A stretch of 64,000 nucleotides of DNA from assembly GCF_030295745.1 (NCBI RefSeq), contig NZ_AP027291.1, forward strand, positions 1,922,001-1,986,000. Reading direction: 5' to 3'. This document shows positions 12,479 to 22,722 of the stretch, piece after piece (position 1 is the first letter of the stretch; the number at the start of each line of letters is the position of its first letter). Source of the DNA: Mycolicibacterium sp. TUM20985 (GTDB lineage Bacteria; Actinomycetota; Actinomycetes; Mycobacteriales; Mycobacteriaceae). A program made the position numbers and the translations under genes. The notes under the pieces were generated by a model, which was not told the origin of the DNA, did no database searches, and worked only from the letters and a program-made list of their open reading frames with translations.

Positions 12479-13461
12479 CCGTCTCGGCTCCAGACCTGTT
12501 GGCCACCTTCCCCTTTCCGTTCTCGGCCGACAGCTACCGGTACAGCACCAACCTGGCGCCCGCGGGCACCGCGGTGACGACCTCCACCGGACAATGGGGC
12601 GACCGGATCGTCGACGTGGATAGCGAGTACGAGGCCGAACTCGCCGAGCGGGCCGCGATCCTGGCCGTAGATCCCACCCGCCACGCCGTCCTGCCCCACA
12701 TGCGGCCCGCGGCCTGGGACACGATGCTGACCCTCATGCGCGAACTGGCGACCGCCCATCCGGAGAGCATGTCGCTGGATCGGAACGGCGCCACCTGGCA
12801 CTGGCGCAACTCCCGACTCGGGGTGAGCCAGGACTTCGTGTACGGCGACGAGTCGACGCTGCCGGTCGAACCGCTGCTCTACATCGCGGGGCAGGTGCAG
12901 GAGGACATCGTCCTTCTGGATCAACGCGGCGGCGAGTTGTTCGTCGATGCCGGCGTGGTCACCTTCGCCGCGGCCTGGTCGTTCGGCTTCGACCTCGGGA
13001 TGGAGTTCCTCGAGGTCCACGGCCCCGTGCCGCGGCTACGCGAGAGCGGCGTCATCACCCGCGCCCGTGACTTCATCCTGCGATTGCAACCGAACGACGC
13101 CTTCCGGCGCACCAACTGGTCGATGGCGATCGGCCGCCGCCTCGACCTCTCGCTGGAGCGCTATCCCGAGTGGGCACCCGATCGGGACCTGGCCGCCGCC
13201 GCCGACGACGACGAGTTCGGGCGGCTCATCCACCTTCGGGTCGAGGCGCAACACCTGATCAGGCTGCCGGAGTCCGGCGCCGTCTGCTTCTTGATCCGCA
13301 CGTACATGCTGCCGCTGTGCGACCTCGCCACCGTCGAGCCGTGGCGGCTGCGCATGGCGGCGGTGCTCGCCGAACTCCCCGAGGACCTCGCCGACTACAA
13401 GGGCATCACCGCTTACCGCGACCGCGTCGTGCAGTGGCTGCGATCGCACGGACCGTCGTGA
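12475..13461 (+). CDS. Heme-dependent oxidative N-demethylase family protein (DUF3445, HODM alpha-subunit-like)
   Basis: 328 residues starting at the ATG that overlaps the reductase stop (ATGA). Recognisable family features are FPFSADSYRYSTNL near the N-terminus, a LYIAGQVQEDIVLLD core, and GWSFGFDLG/RTNWSMAIGRR-type segments that in this family shape the heme pocket. Known members catalyse oxygen-dependent demethylation of dimethylamine and related secondary amines, fed with electrons by a dedicated reductase. That fits the upstream VanB-type gene and the DmmA-like subunit. The actual amine substrate is not deducible, and no downstream methylamine or formaldehyde enzyme is adjacent. Confidence 0.8.
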   Translation: MTVSAPDLLATFPFPFSADSYRYSTNLAPAGTAVTTSTGQWGDRIVDVDSEYEAELAERAAILAVDPTRHAVLPHMRPAAWDTMLTLMRELATAHPESMSLDRNGATWHWRNSRLGVSQDFVYGDESTLPVEPLLYIAGQVQEDIVLLDQRGGELFVDAGVVTFAAAWSFGFDLGMEFLEVHGPVPRLRESGVITRARDFILRLQPNDAFRRTNWSMAIGRRLDLSLERYPEWAPDRDLAAAADDDEFGRLIHLRVEAQHLIRLPESGAVCFLIRTYMLPLCDLATVEPWRLRMAAVLAELPEDLADYKGITAYRDRVVQWLRSHGPS

Positions 13462-15440
13462 CGGGCCACCCCTTCGCCGATCTCGACGCGTTCCTCGCGT
13501 GGCCGCGGCTGTCCGGTCTCGCCGTGTCCGCCGACGGGACCCGTGCGGTCACCACGGTCAGCGAACTCGACGCGAAGCGCACCGAATACGTCACCGCGAT
13601 ATGGGAACTCGACGTCACCGGGGAGCGGCCGGCCCGGCGCCTGACGCGAGGCGTGAAGGGTGAGTCATCGCCGGTGTTCAGCGCCGCCGGTGACCTCTAC
13701 TTCGTCGCCACGCGCGACGTCGCCGGTGCCGATCCGGGTGACGAACCGACCGCATCGCTGTGGCAGCTGCCCGCCGCCGGGGGCGAGGCGGTGTGCGTGC
13801 TGGAACTCCCGGGCGGGGTGGACGCCGTGCACACTGCGCGTACGGCCGACGTCACGCTGGTCACGGCGGCGCTGATGCCTTCGGCCAGCAGCGTCGAGGA
13901 CGACGAGCGGATCCGGGCGCTGCGCAAGGACGGCAAGATCACCGCCATGCTCCACACGGGTTATCCGGTGCGGCACTGGGATCACGACATCGGGCCGGCC
14001 GAGCCGCATCTCATCGACGTCGCCGGTGTCCACGACCTCGTCCCCGGCCCTGGCCAGGGTCTTCGCGAGGCAGGGGTCGACGTCAGCGCCGACGGCCGGT
14101 TCGCCGTGACGTCCTGGTCGGTGGCCGGGCCCGGCGCCTCGCTCCGCAACGTGCTGATGCGGATCGACATCGCCACCGCCGAGCGCACGACGATCGCCGA
14201 CGATCCGCTGGCCGATCTCGGCGCCCCGGCGATCTCACCCGACGGCACCACGGCGGCATTCATTCGCGAGACGCATTCGACCCCAGTGCAGGCACCTCGA
14301 ATGACGTTGTGCCTCATGACGTTCGGGCACGACTTCGTCGAGATCATCACCGACTGGGACCGCTGGCCGTCCTCCGTGGCGTGGACGGTGGACGGCTCGC
14401 GGCTGATCGTCACCGCCGACGACGCGGGTCGCTGCCCGGTGTTCCTCGTCGATCCCGCCGACTCCTCGGTGACCCGGCTGACGCCCGACGACTTCAGCTA
14501 CTCCAACGTGTGCCCCGCGCCAGGTGGGGTGATCTTCGCGCTGCGCAGCTCCTACCGGTCGCCGTCGCACCCCGTGCGCATCGATCCCGACGGCGCCGTC
14601 ACACCGCTGCCGTGCCTCGACGCGCCGCCGCTGCCGGGCGAGCTGACCGAGGTCACCGCCGTCGCCGACGACGGCAGCCGGGTCCGGTCCTGGCTGGTGT
14701 TGCCCTCTCGCGACCAGCTCGCCCCGCTGGTGCTGTGGATCCACGGCGGGCCGCTGGCCAGTTGGAACAGCTGGCACTGGCGCTGGAACCCCTGGCTGCT
14801 GGCGGCGCGCGGGTACGCGGTGTTGTTGCCCGACCCGGCGCTGTCGACGGGCTACGGCCAGGAGTTCATCCAACGTGGCTGGGGTGCTTGGGGATTCGCG
14901 CCGTATACCGACCTGATGGTGGCCACCGACGCGGCGCTGGAGCATCCGCGGGTCGATGCGACCCGCACCGCGGCGATGGGCGGGTCGTTCGGCGGCTACA
15001 TGGCCAACTGGATCGCCGGCCACACCGACCGGTTCGAGGCGATCGTCACCCATGCCAGCCTGTGGGCGCTCGACCAGTTTGGGTCGACCACCGACGCCGC
15101 CTACTGGTGGGCTCGAGAGATGTCGGCGGAGATGGCCGAACTCAATTCCCCGCACCGAAGCGTGGGGAAGGTGTCCACCCCGACGCTGGTGATCCACGGG
15201 GACAAGGACTATCGCGTGCCGATCGGCGAGGGCCTGCGGCTGTGGTTCGACCTGCTGACGGCGTCGGGCTTGCCCGCCGCCGACGACGGCACCAGCCCGC
15301 ACCGGTTCCTGTACTTCCCGACCGAGGGGCACTGGGTGCTCGCGCCGCAACACACCAAGATCTGGTATCAGGTCGTCCTGGGTTTTTTGGGCCAGCACCT
15401 AATGGGCGACGCCGTCGAGCTTCCGGAAGCGCTCGGGTGA
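13458..15440 (+). CDS. S9 family prolyl-oligopeptidase-type serine peptidase
   Basis: 660 residues from a GTG overlapping the demethylase stop (GTGA); the reading frame upstream of 13458 is only the shadow of the previous gene. Residues ~20-390 resemble a beta-propeller (WD/PD40-like repeats, e.g. ISPDGTTAAF, WTVDGSRLIV). The C-terminal alpha/beta hydrolase domain has the full triad: S510 in GGSFGGYM, D584 in GDKDYRVP and H625 in EGHWV. No signal peptide is evident, so it is probably a cytosolic acylaminoacyl- or oligopeptidase-type enzyme. Its coupling to an N-demethylase is unusual; it could release a methylated amine or amino acid from a peptide or amide. Confidence 0.9.
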   Translation: MTGHPFADLDAFLAWPRLSGLAVSADGTRAVTTVSELDAKRTEYVTAIWELDVTGERPARRLTRGVKGESSPVFSAAGDLYFVATRDVAGADPGDEPTASLWQLPAAGGEAVCVLELPGGVDAVHTARTADVTLVTAALMPSASSVEDDERIRALRKDGKITAMLHTGYPVRHWDHDIGPAEPHLIDVAGVHDLVPGPGQGLREAGVDVSADGRFAVTSWSVAGPGASLRNVLMRIDIATAERTTIADDPLADLGAPAISPDGTTAAFIRETHSTPVQAPRMTLCLMTFGHDFVEIITDWDRWPSSVAWTVDGSRLIVTADDAGRCPVFLVDPADSSVTRLTPDDFSYSNVCPAPGGVIFALRSSYRSPSHPVRIDPDGAVTPLPCLDAPPLPGELTEVTAVADDGSRVRSWLVLPSRDQLAPLVLWIHGGPLASWNSWHWRWNPWLLAARGYAVLLPDPALSTGYGQEFIQRGWGAWGFAPYTDLMVATDAALEHPRVDATRTAAMGGSFGGYMANWIAGHTDRFEAIVTHASLWALDQFGSTTDAAYWWAREMSAEMAELNSPHRSVGKVSTPTLVIHGDKDYRVPIGEGLRLWFDLLTASGLPAADDGTSPHRFLYFPTEGHWVLAPQHTKIWYQVVLGFLGQHLMGDAVELPEALG

Positions 15441-15460
15441 GGCACCGGTAGCTTGGGTTC

Positions 15461-16714
15461 ATGACCGAACCGCAGCGTGAATTCGACATCGTGCTCTACG
15501 GGGCGACCGGCTTCGTCGGCAAGTTGACGGCCCAGTACCTGGCCGCGGTCGGCGGCCAGGCCCGCATCGCCCTGGCCGGCCGATCGGTGGCCAAGCTCCG
15601 CGACGTCAAGGAATCACTCGGGCCTGCAGCGCAGTCGTGGGAGCTGATCGAGGCCGAGGCCGGCCAGCCGTCCCAACTCAACGACATGGCCGCGCGCACG
15701 CGGGTGGTCGTCGCCACGGTCGGGCCGTACACGAAGTACGGGTTGCCGGTCGTCGCGGCGTGCGCCGCCGCCGGCACCGACTACGCGGACCTCACCGGTG
15801 AGACGATGTTCATCCGCGACAGCATCGACACCTACCACAAGGAAGCGGCCGACAACGGTGCCCGCATCGTGCACTCATGCGGATTCGATTCCGTCCCATC
15901 GGATCTCACGGTCTATGCGCTCTACAAGCGGGCGCTGGCCGACGGCGCGGGCGAACTCGGAGAGACCAACTTCGTGCTCCGCGGCTTCGCCGGTGGCGTG
16001 TCGGGTGGCACCGCCGCCTCGATGGTGGAGGTGATGCACACCTCGTCGACCGACCCCGAGGCGCGGCGGGCGATGAGTGACCCCTACACGCTGACGACGG
16101 ACCGGGGCGCCGAACCGGAGTTGGGCCACCAGTCCGACACCCCGTGGCGGCGTGGCCGCGACATTGCCCCCGAACTCGACGGCATCTGGACGGGTGCGTT
16201 CGTCATGGGCGCGCCGAACGCCCGCATCGTGCGACGCAGCAATGCACTGCTCGACTGGGCGTACGGCCGCACCTTCCGCTACACGGAGAACATGAGCGTG
16301 GGGTCGTCGGTGGTGGCGCCCGTCGCCGCCGCCCTAGGCACCGCGGCCAACGCCGCCGTGCTGGGGCTCGGCAGCCGGTACTTCGACAAGCTGCCCCGCA
16401 GCCTTGTCGAGCGCGTACTGCCCAAGCCCGGCAGCGGTCCCAGCGAGCAGGCCCGGGAGAACGGCCACTACCGGGTGGAGACGTACACCACGACGTCCAG
16501 TGGCGCGCGGTACCGGGCCGTCATGGCGCAGCGTGGTGACCCCGGATACAAGGCGACCTCGGTGTTGTTGGGGGAGTGCGGGCTGGCGCTCGCGTTCGAT
16601 CGCGACGCCCTCTCCGAGCTCCGCGGCGTGCTGACACCCGCGGTGTCGCTCGGTGACGCGCTGCTAGCGCGGCTTCCCGTCGCAGGCGTGACGATGACGA
16701 CCGAACGGCTGTAA
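15461..16714 (+). CDS. Saccharopine dehydrogenase-like NAD(P)-binding oxidoreductase (Rv2449c type)
   Basis: 417 residues. The N-terminal NAD(P)-binding motif is YGATGFVGKLTAQYL (about 10-24), and a conserved HSCGFDSVPSDL lies near residue 140. Both mark the actinobacterial saccharopine dehydrogenase-like / trans-acting enoyl reductase family. Some relatives act as trans enoyl reductases in phenolic glycolipid and phthiocerol synthesis, but the function of this orthologue is not established. The ATG lacks a Shine-Dalgarno sequence. A TAGCTT box ends 6 nt before it, so the transcript may be leaderless. Same position relative to valS as Rv2449c. Confidence 0.82.
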   Translation: MTEPQREFDIVLYGATGFVGKLTAQYLAAVGGQARIALAGRSVAKLRDVKESLGPAAQSWELIEAEAGQPSQLNDMAARTRVVVATVGPYTKYGLPVVAACAAAGTDYADLTGETMFIRDSIDTYHKEAADNGARIVHSCGFDSVPSDLTVYALYKRALADGAGELGETNFVLRGFAGGVSGGTAASMVEVMHTSSTDPEARRAMSDPYTLTTDRGAEPELGHQSDTPWRRGRDIAPELDGIWTGAFVMGAPNARIVRRSNALLDWAYGRTFRYTENMSVGSSVVAPVAAALGTAANAAVLGLGSRYFDKLPRSLVERVLPKPGSGPSEQARENGHYRVETYTTTSSGARYRAVMAQRGDPGYKATSVLLGECGLALAFDRDALSELRGVLTPAVSLGDALLARLPVAGVTMTTERL

Positions 16715-16780
16715 GTCAAGATCATTCGCGTTAATGTCGCAACGCGATCGTGCACACCCAACGACGAAGGCGGACAGGCC

Positions 16781-17395
16781 ATGGCTGGTCTCGATGAACT
16801 CCTCAACGAGATTCCCACACAACAGATTGCCAGCAAACTAGGTGCCGACGAGGGCGAGGTGAACAGCGCGATTCAGACGCTGGTGCCGCTGCTCGTCGGT
16901 GGCCTGCAGCAGAACGCGCAAGACCCGGGCCACGCCGCCCACATCGAGAGCGCGGCCTCCAATCACGCCGCCAGCGGTCTGCTCGATGGAGGGGTCAGCG
17001 TCGACCAGGTCGACGAGGCCGACGGCTCTAAGGCGGTCGCGAGGATCTTCGGTGGCAACGACACCGGCCAGGTCGCGGCAGCGCTTGCCGGCGGCGGCGC
17101 AGGCAACGGGGACCTGATCAAGAAGTTGCTGCCCATCCTCGCGCCGATCGTCCTCGCCTACCTTGGCAAGCAGCTGACGAAGGGTTCGGCGCCCGCCGCA
17201 CAGCAGCCGCAGGCCGCCTCCGGTGGCGGGATCGGCGACATCCTCGGCAGCATCCTCGGCGGCGCGGCCGGCGGCGGTGGCGGTGGCGCTGCCAACAACA
17301 ACCCCCTCGGCAGCATCCTCGGGAGTGTGCTCGGCGGCGGCAACAGTGGCGGCCTCGGCGACATCCTCGGCGGCTTGCTCGGCGGCAAGAAGTAA
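16781..17395 (+). CDS. DUF937 domain protein with glycine-rich tail
   Basis: 204 residues. Residues ~1-125 form the DUF937 domain (LLNEIPTQQIASKLGADEG, IQTLVPLLVGGLQQNAQDP, a short hydrophobic PILAPIVLAYLGK). The last ~65 residues are low-complexity glycine repeats built from GDILGSILGG / GSILGSVLGGG units, ending GGLLGGKK. Function of the domain is unknown. The repeats resemble flexible or self-associating tails. The gene stands alone between the saccharopine dehydrogenase-like gene and a strong terminator. No signal peptide. Confidence 0.8.
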   Translation: MAGLDELLNEIPTQQIASKLGADEGEVNSAIQTLVPLLVGGLQQNAQDPGHAAHIESAASNHAASGLLDGGVSVDQVDEADGSKAVARIFGGNDTGQVAAALAGGGAGNGDLIKKLLPILAPIVLAYLGKQLTKGSAPAAQQPQAASGGGIGDILGSILGGAAGGGGGGAANNNPLGSILGSVLGGGNSGGLGDILGGLLGGKK

Positions 17396-17409
17396 TCCCG
17401 CGAGCAGTC

Positions 17410-17470
17410 CGCGAGCAGACGCAAATGGCCCTGAAATTCCGCGATCGAGGGCCTTTTACGTCTGCTCGCG
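17410..17470 (+). terminator. Nested hairpin terminator between the DUF937 gene and valS
   Basis: An inner stem (GGCCCT 17427-17432 / AGGGCC 17448-17453) is followed at once by TTTTA, the classic terminator form. It is enclosed in a perfect 12-bp outer repeat (CGCGAGCAGACG 17410-17421 / CGTCTGCTCGCG 17459-17470). The outer arm could alternatively overlap upstream promoter elements of valS. Confidence 0.75.
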
Positions 17471-17491
17471 GGTAGTTCCTAGACTGTCGAG

Positions 17492-20158
17492 GTGACCGTC
17501 AGCCCGATATCTGCAGAGAGCCCAGGGGTGCAGTCCCTACCGAAGTCGTGGGATCCGGCTGCCGTAGAGACCGAGCTGTATCAGGGCTGGGTCGACGCGG
17601 GTTACTTCACGGCCGACGCGTCGAGCGACAAGCCGCCGTATTCGATCGTGCTGCCGCCGCCGAACGTGACGGGCAGCCTGCACATGGGGCATGCGCTCGA
17701 CCACACGTTGATGGATGCCCTCACCCGGCGCAAGCGCATGCAGGGCTACGAGGTGCTGTGGCTGCCGGGCATGGACCACGCGGGTATCGCGACCCAGAGC
17801 GTCGTCGAGAAGCAGCTCGCGGTGGACGGCAAGACCAAGGAGGACTTCGGTCGGGAGCTGTTCATCGACAAGGTGTGGGACTGGAAGCACGAGTCCGGTG
17901 GCACCATCGGCGCGCAGATGCGGCGTCTCGGTGACGGCGTCGACTGGAGCCGGGACCGCTTCACCATGGACGAAGGGCTGTCCCGCGCGGTCCGCACCAT
18001 CTTCAAGCGTCTCTACGACGCGGGTCTGATCTACCAGGCCGAGCGGCTGGTCAACTGGTCGCCGGTGCTGGAGACCGCGATCTCCGACCTCGAGGTCAAG
18101 TACTCCGACGTCGAGGGTGAGCTCGTCTCGTTCCGGTACGGGTCGATGGATGACGCGCAGCCGCATCTGGTGGTGGCCACCACCCGGATCGAGACCATGC
18201 TCGGTGACACGGCGATCGCCGTGCACCCCGACGACGAGCGCTATCGGGCGCTGGTCGGCCAGAGCCTGCCGCATCCGTTCCTCGACACGCAGGTAATCAT
18301 CGTCGCCGACGCGCACGTCGACCCCGAATTCGGTACTGGCGCAGTCAAGGTCACGCCCGCGCACGACCCCAATGACTTCGAGATCGGCGTCCGTCACGAC
18401 CTGCCGATGCCATCGATCATGGACACCAAGGGCCGCATCGCCGGCACCGGGACGCGCTTCGACGGCATGGACCGCTTCGAGGCGCGCGTCGCGGTGCGTG
18501 AAGCGCTGGCCGCGGAGGGCCGGATCGTCGAGGAGAAGCGGCCCTACCTGCACAGCGTTGGCCATTCCGAGCGCAGCGGCGAGCCCATCGAGCCTCGGCT
18601 GTCACTGCAATGGTGGGTCAACGTCGCATCGCTGGCGACGGCCGCGGGTGACGCAGTCCGCAACGGCGACACAGTGATTCACCCCGCCAGCCTCGAACCG
18701 CGGTGGTTCGGCTGGGTCGACGACATGCACGACTGGTGCATATCGCGGCAGCTGTGGTGGGGGCATCGCATCCCCATTTGGCACGGCCCGAACGGCGAGA
18801 AGGTGTGTGTCGGCCCGGACGAGACCCCGCCCGACGGCTGGGAGCAGGACCCCGACGTGCTGGACACGTGGTTCTCCTCGGCGCTGTGGCCATTCTCCAC
18901 CATGGGCTGGCCCGATCGGACACCTGAGCTCGAGAAGTTCTATCCGACCAGCGTTCTCGTCACCGGGTACGACATCTTGTTCTTCTGGGTGGCCCGGATG
19001 ATGATGTTCGGCACCTTCGTCGGAGACGATGACGCCATCACCCTCGGCGGCAACCGCGGGCCGCAGGTGCCATTCGAGAACGTCTTCCTGCACGGCCTCA
19101 TCCGCGACGAGTTCGGCAGCAAGATGAGCAAGTCCAAGGGCAACGGAATCGATCCGTTGGACTGGGTCGACGCGTACGGCGCGGACGCACTGCGGTTCAC
19201 CTTGGCGCGAGGGGCCAGTCCCGGCGGCGACATGTCGATCGGCGAGGACTACGCACGGGCCTCGCGGAACTTTGCGACGAAGCTCTTCAACGCCACCCGG
19301 TTTGCGTTGATGAACGGGGCGGCACCCGCGCCGCTGCCCGGGCTCGACGAGCTCACCGATGCCGACCGCTGGATCCTGGGCAGGCTGGAAGAGGTTCGGG
19401 CCGAAGTGGATTCGGCGTTCGACGGTTACGAATTCAGTCGGGCCTGCGAATCGCTCTACCACTTCGCCTGGGACGAGTTCTGCGACTGGTACCTCGAGCT
19501 CGCCAAGGTGCAGCTGGCCGAGCAGCCCGACGGGCCGACCAACGCCGTGTTGGCGGCCGTCCTCGACAGCTTGCTGAAACTGCTGCACCCGGTGATGCCG
19601 TTCGTCACCGAGACGCTGTGGAAGACGCTCACCGGTCGCGAGTCACTGGTGATCGCCGAATGGCCGCATCCCTCGGGCATCGGACTCGACGCCCGGGCGA
19701 GCAGTCGCATCGCCGACATGCAGAAGCTCGTCACCGAAGTCCGTCGCTTCCGCAGCGATCAGGGGCTCAACGACAGGCAGCGCGTGCCTGCGCGGCTCGT
19801 CGGCATCACCGAGGCCGATCTCGGCACCCAGGTCGCCGCCACCACGTCGCTGGCCTGGCTCACCGAACCGGCCGACAGCTTCACCCCGTCGGCCGCCGTC
19901 GAGGTCAGGCTGTCCCACGGGATGGTGCTGGTCGAACTCGACACCTCCGGCACCGTCGACGTGGCTGCCGAGCGGAGGCGCCTGGAGAAGGATCTCGCCG
20001 TTGCGCAGAAGGACCTGGCGCAGACCGCCGCGAAGCTCGGCAACGAGGAGTTCCTGGCCAAGGCGCCCGACGCCGTCGTCGACAAGATCCGTACCCGGCA
20101 GCGGGTCGCGGGGGAAGAGGTCGAGCGGATCACGGCCCGGCTGGCGTCCCTGTCGTGA
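17492..20158 (+). CDS. valS: Valyl-tRNA synthetase
   Basis: 888 residues, the normal length for actinobacterial ValRS. Class I signatures are present: HMGH at residues 64-67 and KMSKSKGN starting at 544. A CP1 editing domain lies between them, and a C-terminal coiled-coil (about 815-888, heptad-like with many Lys/Glu/Arg) is as expected. It charges tRNA-Val with valine and edits threonine. The GTG start has no Shine-Dalgarno sequence; a TAGACT box at 17480-17485 places the likely transcription start at the GTG itself (leaderless). The stop overlaps folC by 4 bp. Confidence 0.97.
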   Translation: MTVSPISAESPGVQSLPKSWDPAAVETELYQGWVDAGYFTADASSDKPPYSIVLPPPNVTGSLHMGHALDHTLMDALTRRKRMQGYEVLWLPGMDHAGIATQSVVEKQLAVDGKTKEDFGRELFIDKVWDWKHESGGTIGAQMRRLGDGVDWSRDRFTMDEGLSRAVRTIFKRLYDAGLIYQAERLVNWSPVLETAISDLEVKYSDVEGELVSFRYGSMDDAQPHLVVATTRIETMLGDTAIAVHPDDERYRALVGQSLPHPFLDTQVIIVADAHVDPEFGTGAVKVTPAHDPNDFEIGVRHDLPMPSIMDTKGRIAGTGTRFDGMDRFEARVAVREALAAEGRIVEEKRPYLHSVGHSERSGEPIEPRLSLQWWVNVASLATAAGDAVRNGDTVIHPASLEPRWFGWVDDMHDWCISRQLWWGHRIPIWHGPNGEKVCVGPDETPPDGWEQDPDVLDTWFSSALWPFSTMGWPDRTPELEKFYPTSVLVTGYDILFFWVARMMMFGTFVGDDDAITLGGNRGPQVPFENVFLHGLIRDEFGSKMSKSKGNGIDPLDWVDAYGADALRFTLARGASPGGDMSIGEDYARASRNFATKLFNATRFALMNGAAPAPLPGLDELTDADRWILGRLEEVRAEVDSAFDGYEFSRACESLYHFAWDEFCDWYLELAKVQLAEQPDGPTNAVLAAVLDSLLKLLHPVMPFVTETLWKTLTGRESLVIAEWPHPSGIGLDARASSRIADMQKLVTEVRRFRSDQGLNDRQRVPARLVGITEADLGTQVAATTSLAWLTEPADSFTPSAAVEVRLSHGMVLVELDTSGTVDVAAERRRLEKDLAVAQKDLAQTAAKLGNEEFLAKAPDAVVDKIRTRQRVAGEEVERITARLASLS

Positions 20159-21591
20159 CCGAGCCGCTGCCTGATCTGACACCCGAGCCCACACTCGACG
20201 AGATCGCCGCCCTGCTGCAGGTCGAGCATCTTCTGGATCAGCGCTGGCCCGAGACGAAACTCGAGCCGAGCACTACGCGGATCGTGGCGCTGCTGGAACT
20301 CCTGGGATCGCCGCAGCGCGCCTACCCGAGCATCCACGTCGCAGGCACCAACGGGAAGACGTCGGTGGCGCGGATCATCGACGCGCTGCTGACCGCCCTG
20401 CACCGGCGCACCGGGCGCACCACCAGCCCTCATCTGCAGTCGGCGGTGGAGCGCATCTCCATCGACGGCAAGCCGATCACCCCGGCCGTTTACGTCGACA
20501 CCTACCGCGAGCTGGAGCCATTCATCGAGCTGGTCGACCGGCAGTCCGAGTCGGCCGGTGGTCCGCGGCTGAGCAAGTTCGAGGTCGTCACGGCGATGGC
20601 CTTCGCGGCGTTCGCCGACGCGCCGATCGACGTGGCCGTGGTCGAGGTCGGCATGGGTGGCCGATGGGACGCCACCAACGTCGTCGACGCTCCCGTCGCA
20701 GTCATTACGCCCATCGGCGTCGACCACACCGAGTATCTGGGCGATACCATCCCCGAGATCGCCGCGGAAAAGGCAGGCATCATCGTCAAACGAGACGGCG
20801 CCGGTCCGGGCACCGACACGGTGGTGATCATCGGACGACAAGTCCCCGAGGCAATGGAAGTGGTTCTAGCGGAAGCGGTTCGGGCTGATGCGGCAGTGGC
20901 TCGCGAGGGTTCGGAGTTCGCGGTGCTCCGCCGCCAGGTGGCCATCGGCGGGCAGCTGCTCGAACTACAGGGCCTCGGCGGCGTCTACCCCGAGGTCTTC
21001 CTGCCGCTGCACGGTGAGCACCAGGCGCACAACGCCCTGCTCGCGCTCGCCGCGGTGGAGGCGTTCTTCGGCGCGGGTGCACAGCGGCAGCTCGACGTCG
21101 ACGCGGTGCGCGAGGGTTTCGCTTCGGCGATGAGCCCGGGCCGGCTGGAACGCATGCGCAGTGCCCCTACGGTATTCATCGACGCGGCGCACAACCCCGC
21201 AGGCGCCGCGGCGCTCACCCAGGCCCTGGCCGACGAGTTCGACTTCCGGCACCTGGTGGGCGTCGTCTCGGTGATGGGCGACAAGGACGTCGACGGCATT
21301 CTGGCCGCCCTGGAACCCGCCTTCGACCAGATCGTGGTGACGCACAACGGTTCTGCGCGAGCGATGGACGTCGAAGGGCTGGCCCTGCGCGCCGAGGACC
21401 ACTTCGGGCCCGACCGGGTCCTCACCGCGCCGACGCTGCCCGACGCCATCGAGACGGCGACCGCGCTGGCCGAGGAGAGCGTCGACGACGGGGCGTTCCC
21501 CGACGGCTTCTCGGGAAGCGGCATCGTCATCACCGGCTCGGTGTTCACCGCGGGTGCCGCCCGCACCCTCTTCGGACGGGATCCCTCGTGA
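20155..21591 (+). CDS. folC: Bifunctional folylpolyglutamate synthase / dihydrofolate synthase
   Basis: 478 residues from a GTG overlapping the valS stop; the frame extends upstream inside valS but that part is a shadow. It has the Mur-ligase-type ATP-binding loop AGTNGKTS (63-70) and the conserved [12 protein letters not shown] and DAAHNPAG segments. It adds glutamate to dihydropteroate and to folates in the cytosol. In mycobacteria the gene follows valS, as here. The next gene (DUF4233) overlaps its end by 4 bp. Confidence 0.95.
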   Translation: MTEPLPDLTPEPTLDEIAALLQVEHLLDQRWPETKLEPSTTRIVALLELLGSPQRAYPSIHVAGTNGKTSVARIIDALLTALHRRTGRTTSPHLQSAVERISIDGKPITPAVYVDTYRELEPFIELVDRQSESAGGPRLSKFEVVTAMAFAAFADAPIDVAVVEVGMGGRWDATNVVDAPVAVITPIGVDHTEYLGDTIPEIAAEKAGIIVKRDGAGPGTDTVVIIGRQVPEAMEVVLAEAVRADAAVAREGSEFAVLRRQVAIGGQLLELQGLGGVYPEVFLPLHGEHQAHNALLALAAVEAFFGAGAQRQLDVDAVREGFASAMSPGRLERMRSAPTVFIDAAHNPAGAAALTQALADEFDFRHLVGVVSVMGDKDVDGILAALEPAFDQIVVTHNGSARAMDVEGLALRAEDHFGPDRVLTAPTLPDAIETATALAEESVDDGAFPDGFSGSGIVITGSVFTAGAARTLFGRDPS

Positions 21592-21995
21592 GCGAACCCG
21601 TGACACCGCAACCGGCCGGCCCCGATCCGTGGAAGAGCTTCCGCGGGGTGATGGCGGGCACCCTCATCCTCGAAGCGATCGTGGTTCTGCTTGCGCTGCC
21701 GGTGGTTTCGGTCTCTCAGGGCGGCCTGACGTGGGTCAGTGGCGGCTTCCTCATCGGCATCACGGGAGTGCTGATCCTGCTCGCGGGTGTCCAGGGCAAG
21801 CCGTGGGCGCTGAAGGCGAACCTGGCCGTACAGGTAGTGCTGATCGGCGGGGTGGTCATCTCCGGGGCGATCGCCTTCATCGGGGTGGTGTTCGCCGCGG
21901 TGTGGGGGCTGATCGCGTATCTGCGCGCCGAGGTGAAGCGCCGTCAGGACCGTGGGCTGCTGCCCGGTCAGCAGCCCCCGCCTACTGACGGGTAG
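21588..21995 (+). CDS. DUF4233 small membrane protein (Rv2446c type)
   Basis: 135 residues, with hydrophobic segments at about 20-40, 45-65, 70-90 and 92-112, so probably four transmembrane helices. A basic, proline-rich C-terminus follows ([16 protein letters not shown]). The family is confined to actinobacteria, sits between folC and ndk, and has no known function. The GTG start overlaps the folC stop (GTGA), indicating coupled translation. Confidence 0.85.
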   Translation: MSEPVTPQPAGPDPWKSFRGVMAGTLILEAIVVLLALPVVSVSQGGLTWVSGGFLIGITGVLILLAGVQGKPWALKANLAVQVVLIGGVVISGAIAFIGVVFAAVWGLIAYLRAEVKRRQDRGLLPGQQPPPTDG

Positions 21996-22006
21996 GCTTC
22001 CTCGCC

Positions 22007-22417
22007 GTGACTGAGCGGACGCTGGTGTTGGTGAAGCCCGACGGCGTGAAACGCCTCCTGGTGGGGGAGATTCTCAGCCGTATCGAACGCAAGGGCCTGA
22101 CGATCGCGGCCCTGGAACTGAAGGACGTCAGCGAGGACGTCGCGCGGCAACACTATGCCGAGCACGAAGGCAAGCCCTTCTTCCCCTCGCTGCTCGAGTT
22201 CATCACCTCGGGACCCGTCGTGGCCGTCATCGTGGAGGGCCCCAGGGCCATTGCGGCGTTCCGGCAGATCGCCGGCGGCACCGATCCGGTCGAGAAGGCC
22301 GCGCCCGGCACCATCCGCGGTGACCTGGCCCTGGTGACCCAGGACAACCTCGTCCACGGCTCCGACTCGCCCGACTCCGCGGCCCGCGAAATCGAGCTGT
22401 GGTTTCCCGGACGCTGA
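22007..22417 (+). CDS. ndk: Nucleoside diphosphate kinase
   Basis: 136 residues. The phosphorylated histidine is H117, in the conserved LVHGSDS segment, and the N-terminal [10 protein letters not shown] strand is typical. It exchanges the gamma phosphate among nucleoside triphosphates. It starts at a GTG 11 bp after the previous stop. A TAGGCT box 8 nt before the GTG and the absence of a clear Shine-Dalgarno sequence leave open an additional leaderless transcript. Confidence 0.97.
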   Translation: MTERTLVLVKPDGVKRLLVGEILSRIERKGLTIAALELKDVSEDVARQHYAEHEGKPFFPSLLEFITSGPVVAVIVEGPRAIAAFRQIAGGTDPVEKAAPGTIRGDLALVTQDNLVHGSDSPDSAAREIELWFPGR

Positions 22418-22722
22418 CTGTTCGAGGGGCCTAAACCGGCACCTCGTCCGGGATTGCCGCTGCGGTATGGGATACTGGCTGAGGGTGACCTGCTTCATAA
22501 CGGAGCGGGACACCCGGATGAAGACTTGGGCGAGCGCGACCACCTAGGACGTTCTCCGAGTGCGGCGCGGAGTCCAGTCGTCATTCAGCCAGGCACTGAG
22601 GGTTCGTCACGAGCCGCTCGGAGCGAGACCATGACAAGCCCGGGAAGAGTTCCACGGGTCCATAGCGAGAGCCCTCGCGTGGCCGCGTCACCACGACGCG
22701 CCCGGGGGCTTGAGGAGAGTAC
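22418..22722 (+). promoter_or_regulatory. 305-bp leader region upstream of rne, beginning with a hairpin
   Basis: No gene is visible. Just after ndk lies a stem-loop (CGAGGGGCC 22423-22431 / GGCACCTCG 22438-22446, one mismatch) without a T-run. The remainder is a G/C-rich leader with several short inverted repeats and no strong -35/-10 pair I would commit to. E. coli rne is autoregulated through a long structured leader; whether this leader does the same is inference only. Confidence 0.45.

Noticed and set aside
13170..13457. N-terminal extension of the S9 peptidase frame
   Set aside because: The extra codons are the shadow of the N-demethylase gene; GTG at 13458 with a GTGA overlap is the better start.
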